The position numbers were made by a program, and so were the translations under genes. The notes under the pieces were generated by a model. The model worked only from the letters and a program-made list of their open reading frames with translations. It searched no databases and was not told the origin of the DNA. Source: Rhodobacter sp. (GTDB lineage: Bacteria; Pseudomonadota; Alphaproteobacteria; Rhodobacterales; Rhodobacteraceae). Taken from it: 64,000 nucleotides of DNA. The stretch is from the NCBI GenBank assembly GCA_027490955.1, contig JAIXXB010000033.1, positions 26,990 through 90,989 of the forward strand, written 5' to 3'. Below, one piece after another: positions 1 to 6,881 of the stretch; the first letter of the stretch is position 1, and every line of letters begins with the position of its first letter.

Positions 1-123
1 ATGCCCACGCCCACGAGAATAGCGCGCGAACAAATCGGCGGGCAATTGGCTGCCCACCAGATTGCCGAGGTGCTTGATTCCGTTGATATAGGGAATGGCC
101 GAGGTGATCAGTATCCGTGCCAT
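1..123 (-). CDS. metG: methionyl-tRNA synthetase, N-terminal fragment (window edge)
   Basis: Only the first 41 residues are inside the window; the gene continues beyond base 1. The start is [20 protein letters not shown], the hallmark N-terminus of class I methionyl-tRNA synthetase: the PYxNG segment followed by HLGN (residues 18-21), the HIGH-type motif that binds ATP. The enzyme charges tRNA-Met in the cytoplasm. The ATG on the minus strand is preceded by an AAGG Shine-Dalgarno around 131-135. It lies downstream of the ImuA-like gene in the same direction, separated by about 130 bp. Identification is firm although only the edge is visible. Confidence 0.9.
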   Translation of the reverse strand, partial: MARILITSAIPYINGIKHLGNLVGSQLPADLFARYSRGRGH

Positions 124-141
124 ATGCGCGCCTTTTTGTCT

Positions 142-177
142 GCCAAGTCTGTTGCCAAGTCTGTTGCCATGTCGGTT
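142..177. repeat. three tandem 12-bp repeats upstream of metG
   Basis: The unit GCCAAGTCTGTT occurs at 142-153 and 154-165, and a variant (GCCATGTCGGTT) at 166-177. It lies in the leader region between the ImuA-like gene and metG. A hairpin CTGGCGC-GGCT-GCGCCAG follows at 180-197 and has no T-run on either side. Function is unknown. Confidence 0.6.
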
Positions 178-250
178 CGCTGGCGCGGCTGCGCCAGATG
201 TGCCTTTCATCTAGCCTAAGCGGGCCGCGCATTCCAGTGCTGCATTGCAG

Positions 251-988
251 CTATTCCCCCAAAGGCGCAGCCAAAAGCGTGGCGCTGATTTGCCCTTTGG
301 CGTGGGTTATGGCCCAGCGGGCGGGGGGGTCGCTGCGCGCGCGCAGGCGGGCCAGCGTCCATGCCGCGCGGTTTTCCAGCATGGTCATGCCACTGGGCGC
401 GGCCTGCATATGCCAGCGCGATTCCACCCCCTGCGCGCCGCCCTGTATCGTCAGGATCAGGCCCAAAGGCGCTGGGCGCCCGCGCCTATGGGCGGCTTCG
501 GCCCCTGCCTCGGCGGCCAGATGCAGGCGGCGAATGGGGGTTAGGGCAGGGGGCTGGGGCAGATCGCCCAGCACCACGGGGGCCGCACCAGATCGCAGCG
601 CCTCTTCCATTGTCCATAAAATATCCTCGGGCCGCCGGCAGCGGGCAAAGATAATGCGGTTGGGGTCGGCAAAGGGCAAAAGCCCATAAGGGTAGATCCG
701 TTCGGGCAGCCAAGAGGGGCTGGCCCAAATCACCGCCCCCGATGTCGATTGCAGCACAAAGGCCGCAAGTTGGCTGCGGGCTGGGCCGCAAAATTCATGC
801 ACCCTTGCCCGTGCGAGCGAAAATTGCCCTGCCGATACACCTTGTGCCGATGCCCCTTCTAAAGATGCCCCTTGTAAGGATGCCCCTTGCAAAAACAGCT
901 GCGGCGCGCGCAGGCGCGCGTTTGGCATAACCAGCCGCGCCAAATCTTCGCGCAGGCTTTGGGCCGAGGGAGGGGCTGGGTTGGACAT
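251..988 (-). CDS. ImuA-like (RecA-related) SOS mutagenesis protein
   Basis: A 245-residue protein resembling the ImuA/SulA-like, RecA-related proteins that act with ImuB and DnaE2 in SOS-induced translesion synthesis. The core runs from RARVHEFCGPARSQLAAF (about residue 60), a position equivalent to the RecA P-loop but without a usable GKT, through the ALRSGAAPVVLGDLP and PIRRLHLAAEAG segments. A perfect GTTC-N7-GTTC LexA box lies 17 bp upstream of the ATG, which independently supports an SOS role. Residues about 30-53 are a low-complexity run of QGASL-type pentapeptides encoded by near-identical 15-bp units. No imuB or dnaE2 follows; the next gene is metG. The family call is by recognition of the motif layout and is moderately sure. 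Confidence 0.6.
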   Translation of the reverse strand: MSNPAPPSAQSLREDLARLVMPNARLRAPQLFLQGASLQGASLEGASAQGVSAGQFSLARARVHEFCGPARSQLAAFVLQSTSGAVIWASPSWLPERIYPYGLLPFADPNRIIFARCRRPEDILWTMEEALRSGAAPVVLGDLPQPPALTPIRRLHLAAEAGAEAAHRRGRPAPLGLILTIQGGAQGVESRWHMQAAPSGMTMLENRAAWTLARLRARSDPPARWAITHAKGQISATLLAAPLGE

Positions 989-1004
989 GCGGGTAGTTTA
1001 CAAT

Positions 1005-1019
1005 GTTCGCATTTTGTTC
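1005..1019. promoter_or_regulatory. LexA (SOS) box of the ImuA-like gene
   Basis: GTTC GCATTTT GTTC is a perfect match to the alphaproteobacterial LexA operator GTTC-N7-GTTC. It sits 17 bp upstream of the ImuA-like start at 988, where a bound repressor would cover the promoter. Confidence 0.75.
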
Positions 1020-1129
1020 TCAACCGATTCTTGCCAAGTTTTGCCAAGCCGATAATAATTGCTTGCGCGGGGCGGGCAGATTGGGCCAAGTGGAGCCTAG
1101 GAATTTTCAGCACGGGTTTGGGCGGCAAA

Positions 1130-1726
1130 ATGCGCAAAATACACCTTATTTTATGGGCGATTCCGCTTGCGGTTGTGCTCAGCGGTTGTGGGGCGGGCGG
1201 GATGTCTAACGGCCGTTCAGCGGCGGGGCTGGGCATCAATGCCGCCGCCACGCCTTTGGACACCAGCGCCATTCAAACCCAAACTTTGGGGCCAGCGCCT
1301 GCGGGCAGCGCCCCTGCCACGGGGCGGGTGATTGGGGCGGCCCCTGCCGCCGCTGCTGCAACTGCGGCCAGCCCAACTGTGGCCAGCACTGCCGCGCCAG
1401 AGGCCTCGCAAAGCGCGGCTGACATTGGCGCCGCCGCCGCCGCCGCATTGAAAGCAGGGGCATCGGTGGAACCTGACGACACACCCAAAACGCTGGAAGA
1501 GGCCGCCTGCCTGCAAGAGGGTGGCCGCTGGGGCAAGGCGGGCGAGACGGGCGCAATGGCCTGTTTCTACCCGATGAAAGATGCAGGCAAATCTTGCAGC
1601 AAAGAAAGCGATTGCTCTAGCCAATGTCTGGCGCGCTCGCGCAGCTGTGCGCCGTTCTGGCCGATGTTTGGTTGCACCGATGTGGTTCAAAATGACGGGG
1701 CCGTGGTGCAACTGTGCCTGAACTAA
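1130..1726 (+). CDS. cysteine-rich lipoprotein, unknown function
   Basis: The ATG at 1130 starts a clear lipoprotein signal peptide: MRKIH, a hydrophobic stretch, and lipobox LSGC with the lipidated Cys at residue 20. A longer reading frame upstream is open but is not signal-like. The mature protein has an Ala/Pro/Thr-rich linker (about residues 25-125) and a C-terminal domain with eight cysteines that could form four disulfides in the periplasm. I do not recognise the domain. The gene runs into the next lipoprotein gene, whose GTG start lies 13 bp before this stop, so the two are probably translationally coupled. Confidence 0.75.
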   Translation: MRKIHLILWAIPLAVVLSGCGAGGMSNGRSAAGLGINAAATPLDTSAIQTQTLGPAPAGSAPATGRVIGAAPAAAAATAASPTVASTAAPEASQSAADIGAAAAAALKAGASVEPDDTPKTLEEAACLQEGGRWGKAGETGAMACFYPMKDAGKSCSKESDCSSQCLARSRSCAPFWPMFGCTDVVQNDGAVVQLCLN

Positions 1727-2244
1727 AGGCGGCGCTGGCGCTGATGGCGCTGCCGCTGGCGCTCGCGCTGATGGGCTGCGCGCAAGGCGCGGCATCGCAA
1801 GGGTCTGCACAGGGGTTTCGCATGGTGGCGGCCCCGATTTATTCCACCGCCGCCCTGCCTGTGGCGCGGATGCTGGGCACATGGCGGCAAGTGGCAGGAT
1901 TTGGTGCGCCTGCGCCCTGCACCACGGCCCCAAGTTTGCAGATCACCGCCGAAGGGGGCAGCGCCACCGCGCGTTATGATCTGTGCTTTGGCCCCCATCG
2001 CCGCACAGGGACAGGCGCGCTGGCCAGTGGCGGTGCGCAGGGGCGCTACCGCCTGCCCAACCTGAACGCGCCGATTTGGGTGCTGTGGATGGATGAAAAC
2101 AACCGCTCGGCCGTCCTTGGCACGCCCGATGGCAGTTTTGGGATGATCCTGTCCAAAGACCCGATCCCCAAAGACCGCCTGCGCGCCGCGCGCGAGGTTT
2201 TGGCGTGGAATGGCTATGATTTGACGCAATTTCATCAGTATTAG
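1714..2244 (+). CDS. lipocalin-family lipoprotein (Blc-like)
   Basis: A 176-residue protein starting at GTG 1714, overlapping the previous gene. The signal peptide ends in lipobox LMGC (Cys 22). The mature part begins with ARMLGTWRQVAGF, the GxW signature of lipocalins, followed by alternating strands and a C-terminal PNLNAPIWVLWMDENN segment typical of the bacterial outer membrane lipocalin Blc, which binds lysophospholipids or other lipids at the outer membrane. An internal ATG at 1744 would cut into the signal peptide, so the GTG is preferred. A fatty acid desaturase gene follows about 40 bp downstream, a context that fits lipid handling. Confidence 0.75.
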   Translation: MPELKAALALMALPLALALMGCAQGAASQGSAQGFRMVAAPIYSTAALPVARMLGTWRQVAGFGAPAPCTTAPSLQITAEGGSATARYDLCFGPHRRTGTGALASGGAQGRYRLPNLNAPIWVLWMDENNRSAVLGTPDGSFGMILSKDPIPKDRLRAAREVLAWNGYDLTQFHQY

Positions 2245-2287
2245 GGCAAAACTCTATTTAGGCTGGCGCAAAAGAACATTGGCTGAC

Positions 2288-3250
2288 ATGGCAGATATTT
2301 CACAGACTTCGCCCACTTCGCCCACCTCGCGCGCGGGCGCGGATCGCAGGGTCGAATGGCCCACTTTGGCGCTGATCTTAGCGACCTACGGCGCAGTGGC
2401 GCTGGGCGGCGCGCTGTACAGCGCGTGGCCCGCCCTGTCGATCGTCATCACAGGCATCGCGCTGGCGCAGTTTTCATCGCTGCAACACGAGGTGCTGCAC
2501 GGCCATCCTTTGCCGCGCCAATGGGCAAGCGAGGCTTTGGTCTTTCCCGCGCTGTTCGTGCTGGTGCCTTATTTGCGGTTCAAAGACACCCATTTGGCCC
2601 ATCACTATGACCCTGCGTTGACAGACCCCTATGATGACCCTGAATCAAACTTTCTAGACCCTGCGGTCTGGGCGCGTTTGCCGCGCTGGTGGCAGGCGGT
2701 GTTGGCGGCCAATAACAGTTTGGCAGGGCGGATCATGATTGGCCCTGCCATTGGCATTGGGTTTTTTCTGGCCAGCGAGATGCGGCTTTTGGCGGCGGGC
2801 AAGGCGCGGGTTTGGCTGGGCTGGGGGCTGAACCTGCTGGGGCTGATCCCTGTGATATGGTATCTGCAGGTCACGGGCATGGCAGTTTGGGCCTATGCGG
2901 CGGCGGTGTATATAGGGCTTGCGCTGCTGCGCATCCGCACCTTTTTGGAACATCGCGCCCATGCCTCGGCCCGCGCGCGCACAGTGGTTGTCGAAGATCG
3001 CGGCCCGCTGGCGCTGTTGTTTTTGAACAATAACTACCACGTGGTGCATCACATGCACCCCACAGTGCCATGGTATCGTCTGCCCGCGCTTTATGCGGCC
3101 AAGCGCGACCATTTCTTGCGGCGCAATGACGGGTATCGCTACAAAAATTATGCCGAGGTGTTTGCCCGCTATTTCTGGGCGGCAAAAGACCCTGTGCCGC
3201 ATCCGATTTGGCCCGTGGCCAAAGATCGCAAAGATGACCCCGCCCCCTAA
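2288..3250 (+). CDS. membrane fatty acid desaturase family protein
   Basis: About 320 residues with the three histidine clusters of integral-membrane di-iron desaturases/hydroxylases: HEVLHGH (about residue 72), HLAHH (about 103) and HVVHHMHP (about 257). Hydrophobic segments lie between the boxes, consistent with an inner-membrane enzyme acting on acyl chains or carotenoid-like substrates. I place the start at ATG 2288 (MADISQ); a TTG nine bases upstream is also in frame, and neither has a strong Shine-Dalgarno. The substrate cannot be told from sequence. It is convergent with the NUDIX gene, with stop codons only a few bases apart. Confidence 0.85.
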   Translation: MADISQTSPTSPTSRAGADRRVEWPTLALILATYGAVALGGALYSAWPALSIVITGIALAQFSSLQHEVLHGHPLPRQWASEALVFPALFVLVPYLRFKDTHLAHHYDPALTDPYDDPESNFLDPAVWARLPRWWQAVLAANNSLAGRIMIGPAIGIGFFLASEMRLLAAGKARVWLGWGLNLLGLIPVIWYLQVTGMAVWAYAAAVYIGLALLRIRTFLEHRAHASARARTVVVEDRGPLALLFLNNNYHVVHHMHPTVPWYRLPALYAAKRDHFLRRNDGYRYKNYAEVFARYFWAAKDPVPHPIWPVAKDRKDDPAP

Positions 3251-3870
3251 AGGCGCAAAAACGCGGGCTGGGGACCAGAATTGTCGAAAAAGGGCACGCC
3301 GCCTGCAGCGGCCCCGTCGCCCTCGGTCAGGCTGGCCTGCAATTCGGCCAATATCACGCGGGTGATAAAGGGCAGATCAAGGCTACGGGCCGCTGCCACG
3401 TCAAGCCATTGCAAATGCGAAAGTTCCCCCGATGCGGCAGAAAACCCCGCATGATCGCCCACAAAATCCTGCGCGCGCGCCAAAAAGAATCGCGCGTCAA
3501 AGCGGCGCGGACGCCCCGGCGGCGTGATCGCGCGAAAGAAAAAGCGCAAGGCATCAGCGCGCGGTTGCAACAGGGTAAGGCCCGTTTCTTCGGCCAATTC
3601 GCGCAGGCCCGCCGCGACCAATATGCGCGGGCTGATTGGCCCGCCCACGGGATGGCGTTGCAGCGAGGTGTGGCAGGCAGGGGCCAGCAGATCAGGCAGA
3701 TCAGCGCCATGATCGCCCGCATCGACCCGCCCACCCGGAAAGACAAATTTACTCGGCATAAAGGCCGCCCCTGCAGCGCGCTGGCCCATCAAAACCTTTG
3801 CGCCCTCTCCCCATCCTTGCAGCACGATCATGCTGGCGGCGGGGGCGATGCTGTCGTCAGGCGGCGTCAT
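3247..3870 (-). CDS. NUDIX hydrolase
   Basis: A 207-residue protein starting MTPPDDSIAPAAS; the ATG overlaps the end of the DUF983 gene by 14 bp. KFVFPGGRVDAGD begins the NUDIX domain and GLRELAEETGL carries the catalytic RExxEE core. A roughly 25-residue insertion separates the two, as in the NUDT7/NUDT19-type CoA or acyl-CoA pyrophosphatase relatives, so the substrate may be a CoA derivative or another nucleoside diphosphate. The open frame extends further upstream but that part is a shadow of the DUF983 gene. Translation is probably coupled to DUF983. Confidence 0.85.
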   Translation of the reverse strand: MTPPDDSIAPAASMIVLQGWGEGAKVLMGQRAAGAAFMPSKFVFPGGRVDAGDHGADLPDLLAPACHTSLQRHPVGGPISPRILVAAGLRELAEETGLTLLQPRADALRFFFRAITPPGRPRRFDARFFLARAQDFVGDHAGFSAASGELSHLQWLDVAAARSLDLPFITRVILAELQASLTEGDGAAAGGVPFFDNSGPQPAFLRL

Positions 3871-4294
3871 GGTGCAATTGCGCCGTATCATTTGGGGCTG
3901 CGCCAAACCCATGCATCCGCTTGGCCCATTGCAGCGCCACCATCGCCCCTTTGATGCGCGGCAGCAGATACAGCGATGTGACCACAGTAAACAGCGAGAA
4001 GATCGCAATCAGCGTTGCAGGTTCGGGCCGCCATGTGGTGAAGACAAACATCAACAGCGGGGCCATCAAATGGCCCACGATTAATATGGTCAAATAGGCA
4101 GGCCCATCATCGGCCCGCTGATGGTGCAGGGCCTCGCCGCAGGTGGGGCAGGAATGGCGCACTGTCAAATAGCCGCGCAGGATCGGCCCTGAGCCGCAAT
4201 TTGGACATTTCCCATGCCAACCGCGCCGCACGGCGGGCCAAGTTGGGCGCTCTGCCTCGGGCAGGTCGGCCTGTAGGCTGGATGTGCTGGGCAT
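3857..4294 (-). CDS. DUF983 zinc-ribbon membrane protein
   Basis: A 145-residue protein with two CxxC pairs in CPNCG and CPTCG (about residues 31-53) forming a predicted zinc ribbon, followed by two transmembrane helices (LTILIVGHLMAPLLMFVF and TLIAIFSLFTVVTSLYLL). This is the DUF983 architecture found across alphaproteobacteria. The function is not established. It overlaps the NUDIX gene downstream in the same direction, so the two form an operon. Confidence 0.85.
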   Translation of the reverse strand: MPSTSSLQADLPEAERPTWPAVRRGWHGKCPNCGSGPILRGYLTVRHSCPTCGEALHHQRADDGPAYLTILIVGHLMAPLLMFVFTTWRPEPATLIAIFSLFTVVTSLYLLPRIKGAMVALQWAKRMHGFGAAPNDTAQLHHDAA

Positions 4295-4434
4295 AAGATG
4301 TTCCTTCCGTTCACCGCGCAGTGGTACCCGATGCGCGCCCTAATGTTTAGGGGGTTTCGCCGCGCCGCGCGGCTTTGTCGCAGAATGTGGCGCAACCTTG
4401 CCCCCCTTCATCACCCCCGCCCAAATGGGCGCGC

Positions 4435-4449
4435 GACGGAAAGGCAAAG
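4435..4449 (+). repeat. GACGGAAAGG-N-AAAG direct repeat, copy 1
   Basis: GACGGAAAGGCAAAG lies 68 bp upstream of the EF-hand gene start. A near-identical copy (one mismatch) lies at 6825-6839, beyond the last gene of the sigma-factor unit, so the two copies bracket it. The GGAA followed by CGTT at 4454 is reminiscent of an ECF promoter, but the spacing is short. Confidence 0.4.
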
Positions 4450-4516
4450 CTGCGGCGTTTACACCAGTATGAACGGCGCAAGACAAACCCAGCGCCGAGA
4501 TGATGGAGAAAGAAAG

Positions 4517-5077
4517 ATGCGTTTGACGACCCATAAGACCTTGGCCCTTGTCACCTTGGCTGTGATCGCTGCGGCAACCGCGCCTGTGGCCGCCACAGCA
4601 CAACAGACGGCCACACAGCCCGCAAAAACCAGCGCAGCCCCTGCCTTGTTTGATTTTGCGGCGATGGATGCAGACAAAGACGGCACCATCACCAAAGCCG
4701 AGGCCGATGCCTTCCGCGCCGCGCAAATCGCGGCAATGGATACCGATAAAGACGGCCAAATCAGCGCGGCAGAACTGGCCGCCCATCACATCGCCCGCGC
4801 CAGCGCCCAGATGCAGGCCCGCGCTGAATTTTTCGCTCAGCATATGATTGGCGAATTGGACAGCGACAGCGATGGAGCATTGTCTGTGGCCGAGGCTGCG
4901 GCCGTTGAAGGGCGCAGCGGCCGGATGTTTGACCGCATTGACGCCGACAATGACGGCGCGATCAGCCAAGCCGAGGCAGAGGCCGCACAGGCCAAAATGG
5001 CAGAACGTGCAGCCCATCGTGGCGGCAAAGGGGGTCACCATGGCGGGCGTGATGGCGGTTTCCGCGGCTTTTGGTAA
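4517..5077 (+). CDS. secreted four-EF-hand calcium-binding protein
   Basis: A 186-residue protein with a Sec signal peptide (cleavage likely after ATAQQ, about residue 30). Four EF-hand loops follow: DADKDGTITKAE, DTDKDGQISAAE, DSDSDGALSVAE and DADNDGAISQAE, each with Asp/Asn ligands and a terminal Glu. The tail is Gly/His-rich (GGKGGHHGGRDGG) and could bind a transition metal. The start at 4517 is set by a GGAGAAAGAAAG ribosome site; a longer upstream frame is not signal-like. It precedes the ECF sigma gene by 85 bp, with a GC-rich stem-loop between, which suggests co-regulation of calcium or metal binding with that sigma factor. Confidence 0.85.
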   Translation: MRLTTHKTLALVTLAVIAAATAPVAATAQQTATQPAKTSAAPALFDFAAMDADKDGTITKAEADAFRAAQIAAMDTDKDGQISAAELAAHHIARASAQMQARAEFFAQHMIGELDSDSDGALSVAEAAAVEGRSGRMFDRIDADNDGAISQAEAEAAQAKMAERAAHRGGKGGHHGGRDGGFRGFW

Positions 5078-5083
5078 CATGCC

Positions 5084-5110
5084 GGCTGGGGTGGCACTGC
5101 CGCCCCAGCC
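5084..5110 (+). other. stem-loop between EF-hand gene and sigma gene
   Basis: GGCTGGGG pairs with CCCCAGCC around an 11-base loop just after the EF-hand stop codon. No T-run follows, so it is more likely a transcript-stabilising or partial-attenuation structure than a classical terminator. Confidence 0.5.
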
Positions 5111-5162
5111 ACAAACGCGCGCTGCGTTGCTTTTGCGGCCCGCGCGCAATAGACTTTTCGGG

Positions 5163-5756
5163 ATGGATATGGCCAAAGACATAGATGGTTTTGCCCAAGA
5201 TGCGGCGCTTTTGGCGGCCTATGCGCGCGGTGATCGTGATGCGGCGCGCGATTTGGCCCAGCGTATTGTGCCGCGCATTTTGGGCTATGCCACCCGCACC
5301 TTGGGTGATCGCGGCGAGGCCGAGGATATTGCCCAAGAGGTGATGCTGCGCCTGTGGCGCGCTGCGCCCGATTGGCGCGCGGGCGAGGCGCAGGTTTCCA
5401 CTTGGGCCTACCGCGTGGCCATTAACCTTTGCGCCGACCGCTTGCGCGCCCGCAAGCGCCGCAAATCCGAGGCGCTTGATGAGGTGGCCGAACCCGAAGA
5501 TGGCGCGATCGCAGCGGTGGATGGGATGATCGAGGCAGACCGACAGGCCGCCCTGAGCCGCGCTTTGGCAGATTTGCCAGACAGGCAACGCCAAGCGGTG
5601 GTGCTGCGCCATATCGAAGGATTGGCCAACCCCGAAATCGCAGCGATTTTGCAGGTGGGTGTCGAGGCGGTGGAAAGTCTGATCGCGCGCGGCAAACGGG
5701 CGCTGACGGCGGCTTTGGCCGCGCGGCGCACAGATTTGGGATATGAGGAGGCATGA
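5163..5756 (+). CDS. ECF-type RNA polymerase sigma factor
   Basis: About 197 residues from ATG 5163 (a second in-frame ATG is two codons later). Region 2 is seen in GYATRTLGDRGEAEDIAQEVMLRLWR and the following STWAYRVAINLCADRLR stretch, and region 4 in LPDRQRQAVVLRHIEGLANPEIAAIL followed by the recognition helix. There is no region 1 or 3, as expected of group 4 sigma factors. The stop overlaps the start of the next gene (ATGA), and that gene encodes a small one-TM protein, the classic sigma/anti-sigma arrangement. The wider gene order recalls CnrYXH-type metal-responsive units. Confidence 0.88.
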   Translation: MDMAKDIDGFAQDAALLAAYARGDRDAARDLAQRIVPRILGYATRTLGDRGEAEDIAQEVMLRLWRAAPDWRAGEAQVSTWAYRVAINLCADRLRARKRRKSEALDEVAEPEDGAIAAVDGMIEADRQAALSRALADLPDRQRQAVVLRHIEGLANPEIAAILQVGVEAVESLIARGKRALTAALAARRTDLGYEEA

Positions 5757-6115
5757 TGGACAATCTTGATGATCTTTTGGCGCAGCGGGCCATGGCAGCA
5801 GCGCAACCCATCGCTGTGCCAGAGGCGTTGATGGCGCGGATTCTGGCCGATGCAGCGCGCGAACAGCCGCGCCCGATGGCCTATGCCCCCCGCCCCGCCG
5901 CACCTGCTAAACTCAGCCTTTGGCAGGCCGTATCTGATTTGTTTGGCGGCGCGGGCGTTTTGGCTGGCCTTGCGACAGCCGCCTGCGCGGGCATCTATTT
6001 GGGGGCAGTTCAGCCCCCCGCACTAAGCACAGTCACGCTGGCCCTGTCGGGCAGCAGCGCGGTTGATCAATTGGATTTTATGCCCAGCATCGACAGTTTG
6101 CTGGCCGAGGAATGA
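5753..6115 (+). CDS. small membrane protein, putative anti-sigma factor
   Basis: 120 residues: a soluble N-terminal part (about 60 residues, MDNLDDLLAQRAMA onward), one transmembrane helix (VLAGLATAACAGIYLGAV, about 75-92) and a short periplasmic tail. There is no zinc anti-sigma HxxxCxxC motif. Overlap with the sigma gene upstream (ATGA) and with the sensor gene downstream, plus the topology, support a role like CnrY in tethering the sigma factor at the membrane. Two ATGs (5753 and 5756) are possible starts. The function is inferred from position. Confidence 0.65.
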   Translation: MMDNLDDLLAQRAMAAAQPIAVPEALMARILADAAREQPRPMAYAPRPAAPAKLSLWQAVSDLFGGAGVLAGLATAACAGIYLGAVQPPALSTVTLALSGSSAVDQLDFMPSIDSLLAEE

Positions 6116-6783
6116 ACATGAGCGATACAACCCCCACCCCAAAACCCCCCAAGGCAAAACCAACGCGCAAATCTGCGGCGGCCCCGCAAACAGCGGCGGG
6201 TGACGCGCAAACAGCGGCAAGCAGTGCAGATTTGGGCGCGGCCCCACCAGTGCCGCCCCCACCCTCACCCCCAGCGCCTGCATCCGCGCGCCATGTCTCG
6301 CCGCGCGTGCTGCGCATCGCTTTGGCGGTGTCTGTGGGCCTGAACCTTGCCGTTCTGGGCGTGGTTGCGGGCAGTTTGTGGCATGATGGCAATGGCGGCG
6401 GGCGCGGCCAGATGGTGCGCGATTTGGGCTTTGGCCCCTTTGCCGAGGCGCTGGCCTCGGATGACCGCCGTGCGCTGCGCGACTGGCTGAAGGCGCGCGC
6501 GCCCGAATTGCGCAGCGCCAATCTGCAACGCTATGCCGATTTGGCCGCTGTGCAGGACGCCCTGCGCGCGCAGCCCTTTGATCCCGCCGCCCTGCGCGAA
6601 GCCTTCGAGGCGATGCGCGGGCGAATGGAAGGCCAGCTTGCGCTGGGCCATCAGGCGCTGACCGAAGTGATTTTGGCCATGCCCGATGCCGAACGCCTTG
6701 CCCTTGCTGATCGGCTTGATCGCGGGATGCGGCGCGGCCATGATGAGGCAGAGGGCCATGACGCGCCATCAGGCCAAAACTGA
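6112..6783 (+). CDS. membrane-anchored periplasmic sensor (CnrX/CpxP/ZraP-like)
   Basis: 223 residues. The N-terminus is cytoplasmic and rich in Pro/Ala/Lys (about 1-60), followed by one transmembrane helix (VLRIALAVSVGLNLAVLGVV) and a helical periplasmic domain. That domain, with RRALRDWLKARAPELR, PAALREAFEAMRGRMEGQ and ILAMPDAERLALADRLDRG, follows the pattern of periplasmic heavy-metal sensors such as CnrX and ZraP. A few His residues (GHQAL and the C-terminal EGHDAP) are the only obvious soft-metal ligands. The ATG overlaps the upstream stop. Together with the two upstream genes it forms a three-gene signalling unit. Confidence 0.7.
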   Translation: MNMSDTTPTPKPPKAKPTRKSAAAPQTAAGDAQTAASSADLGAAPPVPPPPSPPAPASARHVSPRVLRIALAVSVGLNLAVLGVVAGSLWHDGNGGGRGQMVRDLGFGPFAEALASDDRRALRDWLKARAPELRSANLQRYADLAAVQDALRAQPFDPAALREAFEAMRGRMEGQLALGHQALTEVILAMPDAERLALADRLDRGMRRGHDEAEGHDAPSGQN

Positions 6784-6824
6784 CTGCGCGGACAAAGCCA
6801 AGCGCAACCGCGCCAAAGGCGCAT

Positions 6825-6839
6825 GACGGAAAGGTAAAG
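6825..6839 (+). repeat. GACGGAAAGG-N-AAAG direct repeat, copy 2
   Basis: GACGGAAAGGTAAAG, matching the copy at 4435-4449 at 14 of 15 positions. It overlaps the first bases of the bidirectional terminator after the sensor gene. Confidence 0.4.
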
Positions 6840-6867
6840 GCGGCGCAGATCAATCTGCGCCGCCTTT
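6836..6867. terminator. bidirectional terminator
   Basis: A 14-bp perfect stem, AAAGGCGGCGCAGA / TCTGCGCCGCCTTT, with a TCAA loop. It sits between the convergent sensor gene and pleD-like gene; the A-rich and T-rich ends give a weak U-tract in both directions. Confidence 0.75.
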
Positions 6868-6881
6868 GCGCTGAAACCGCG

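Noticed and set aside
1..219. Plus-strand open frame at the window start
   Set aside because: The minus strand encodes the unmistakable N-terminus of methionyl-tRNA synthetase in the same bases.
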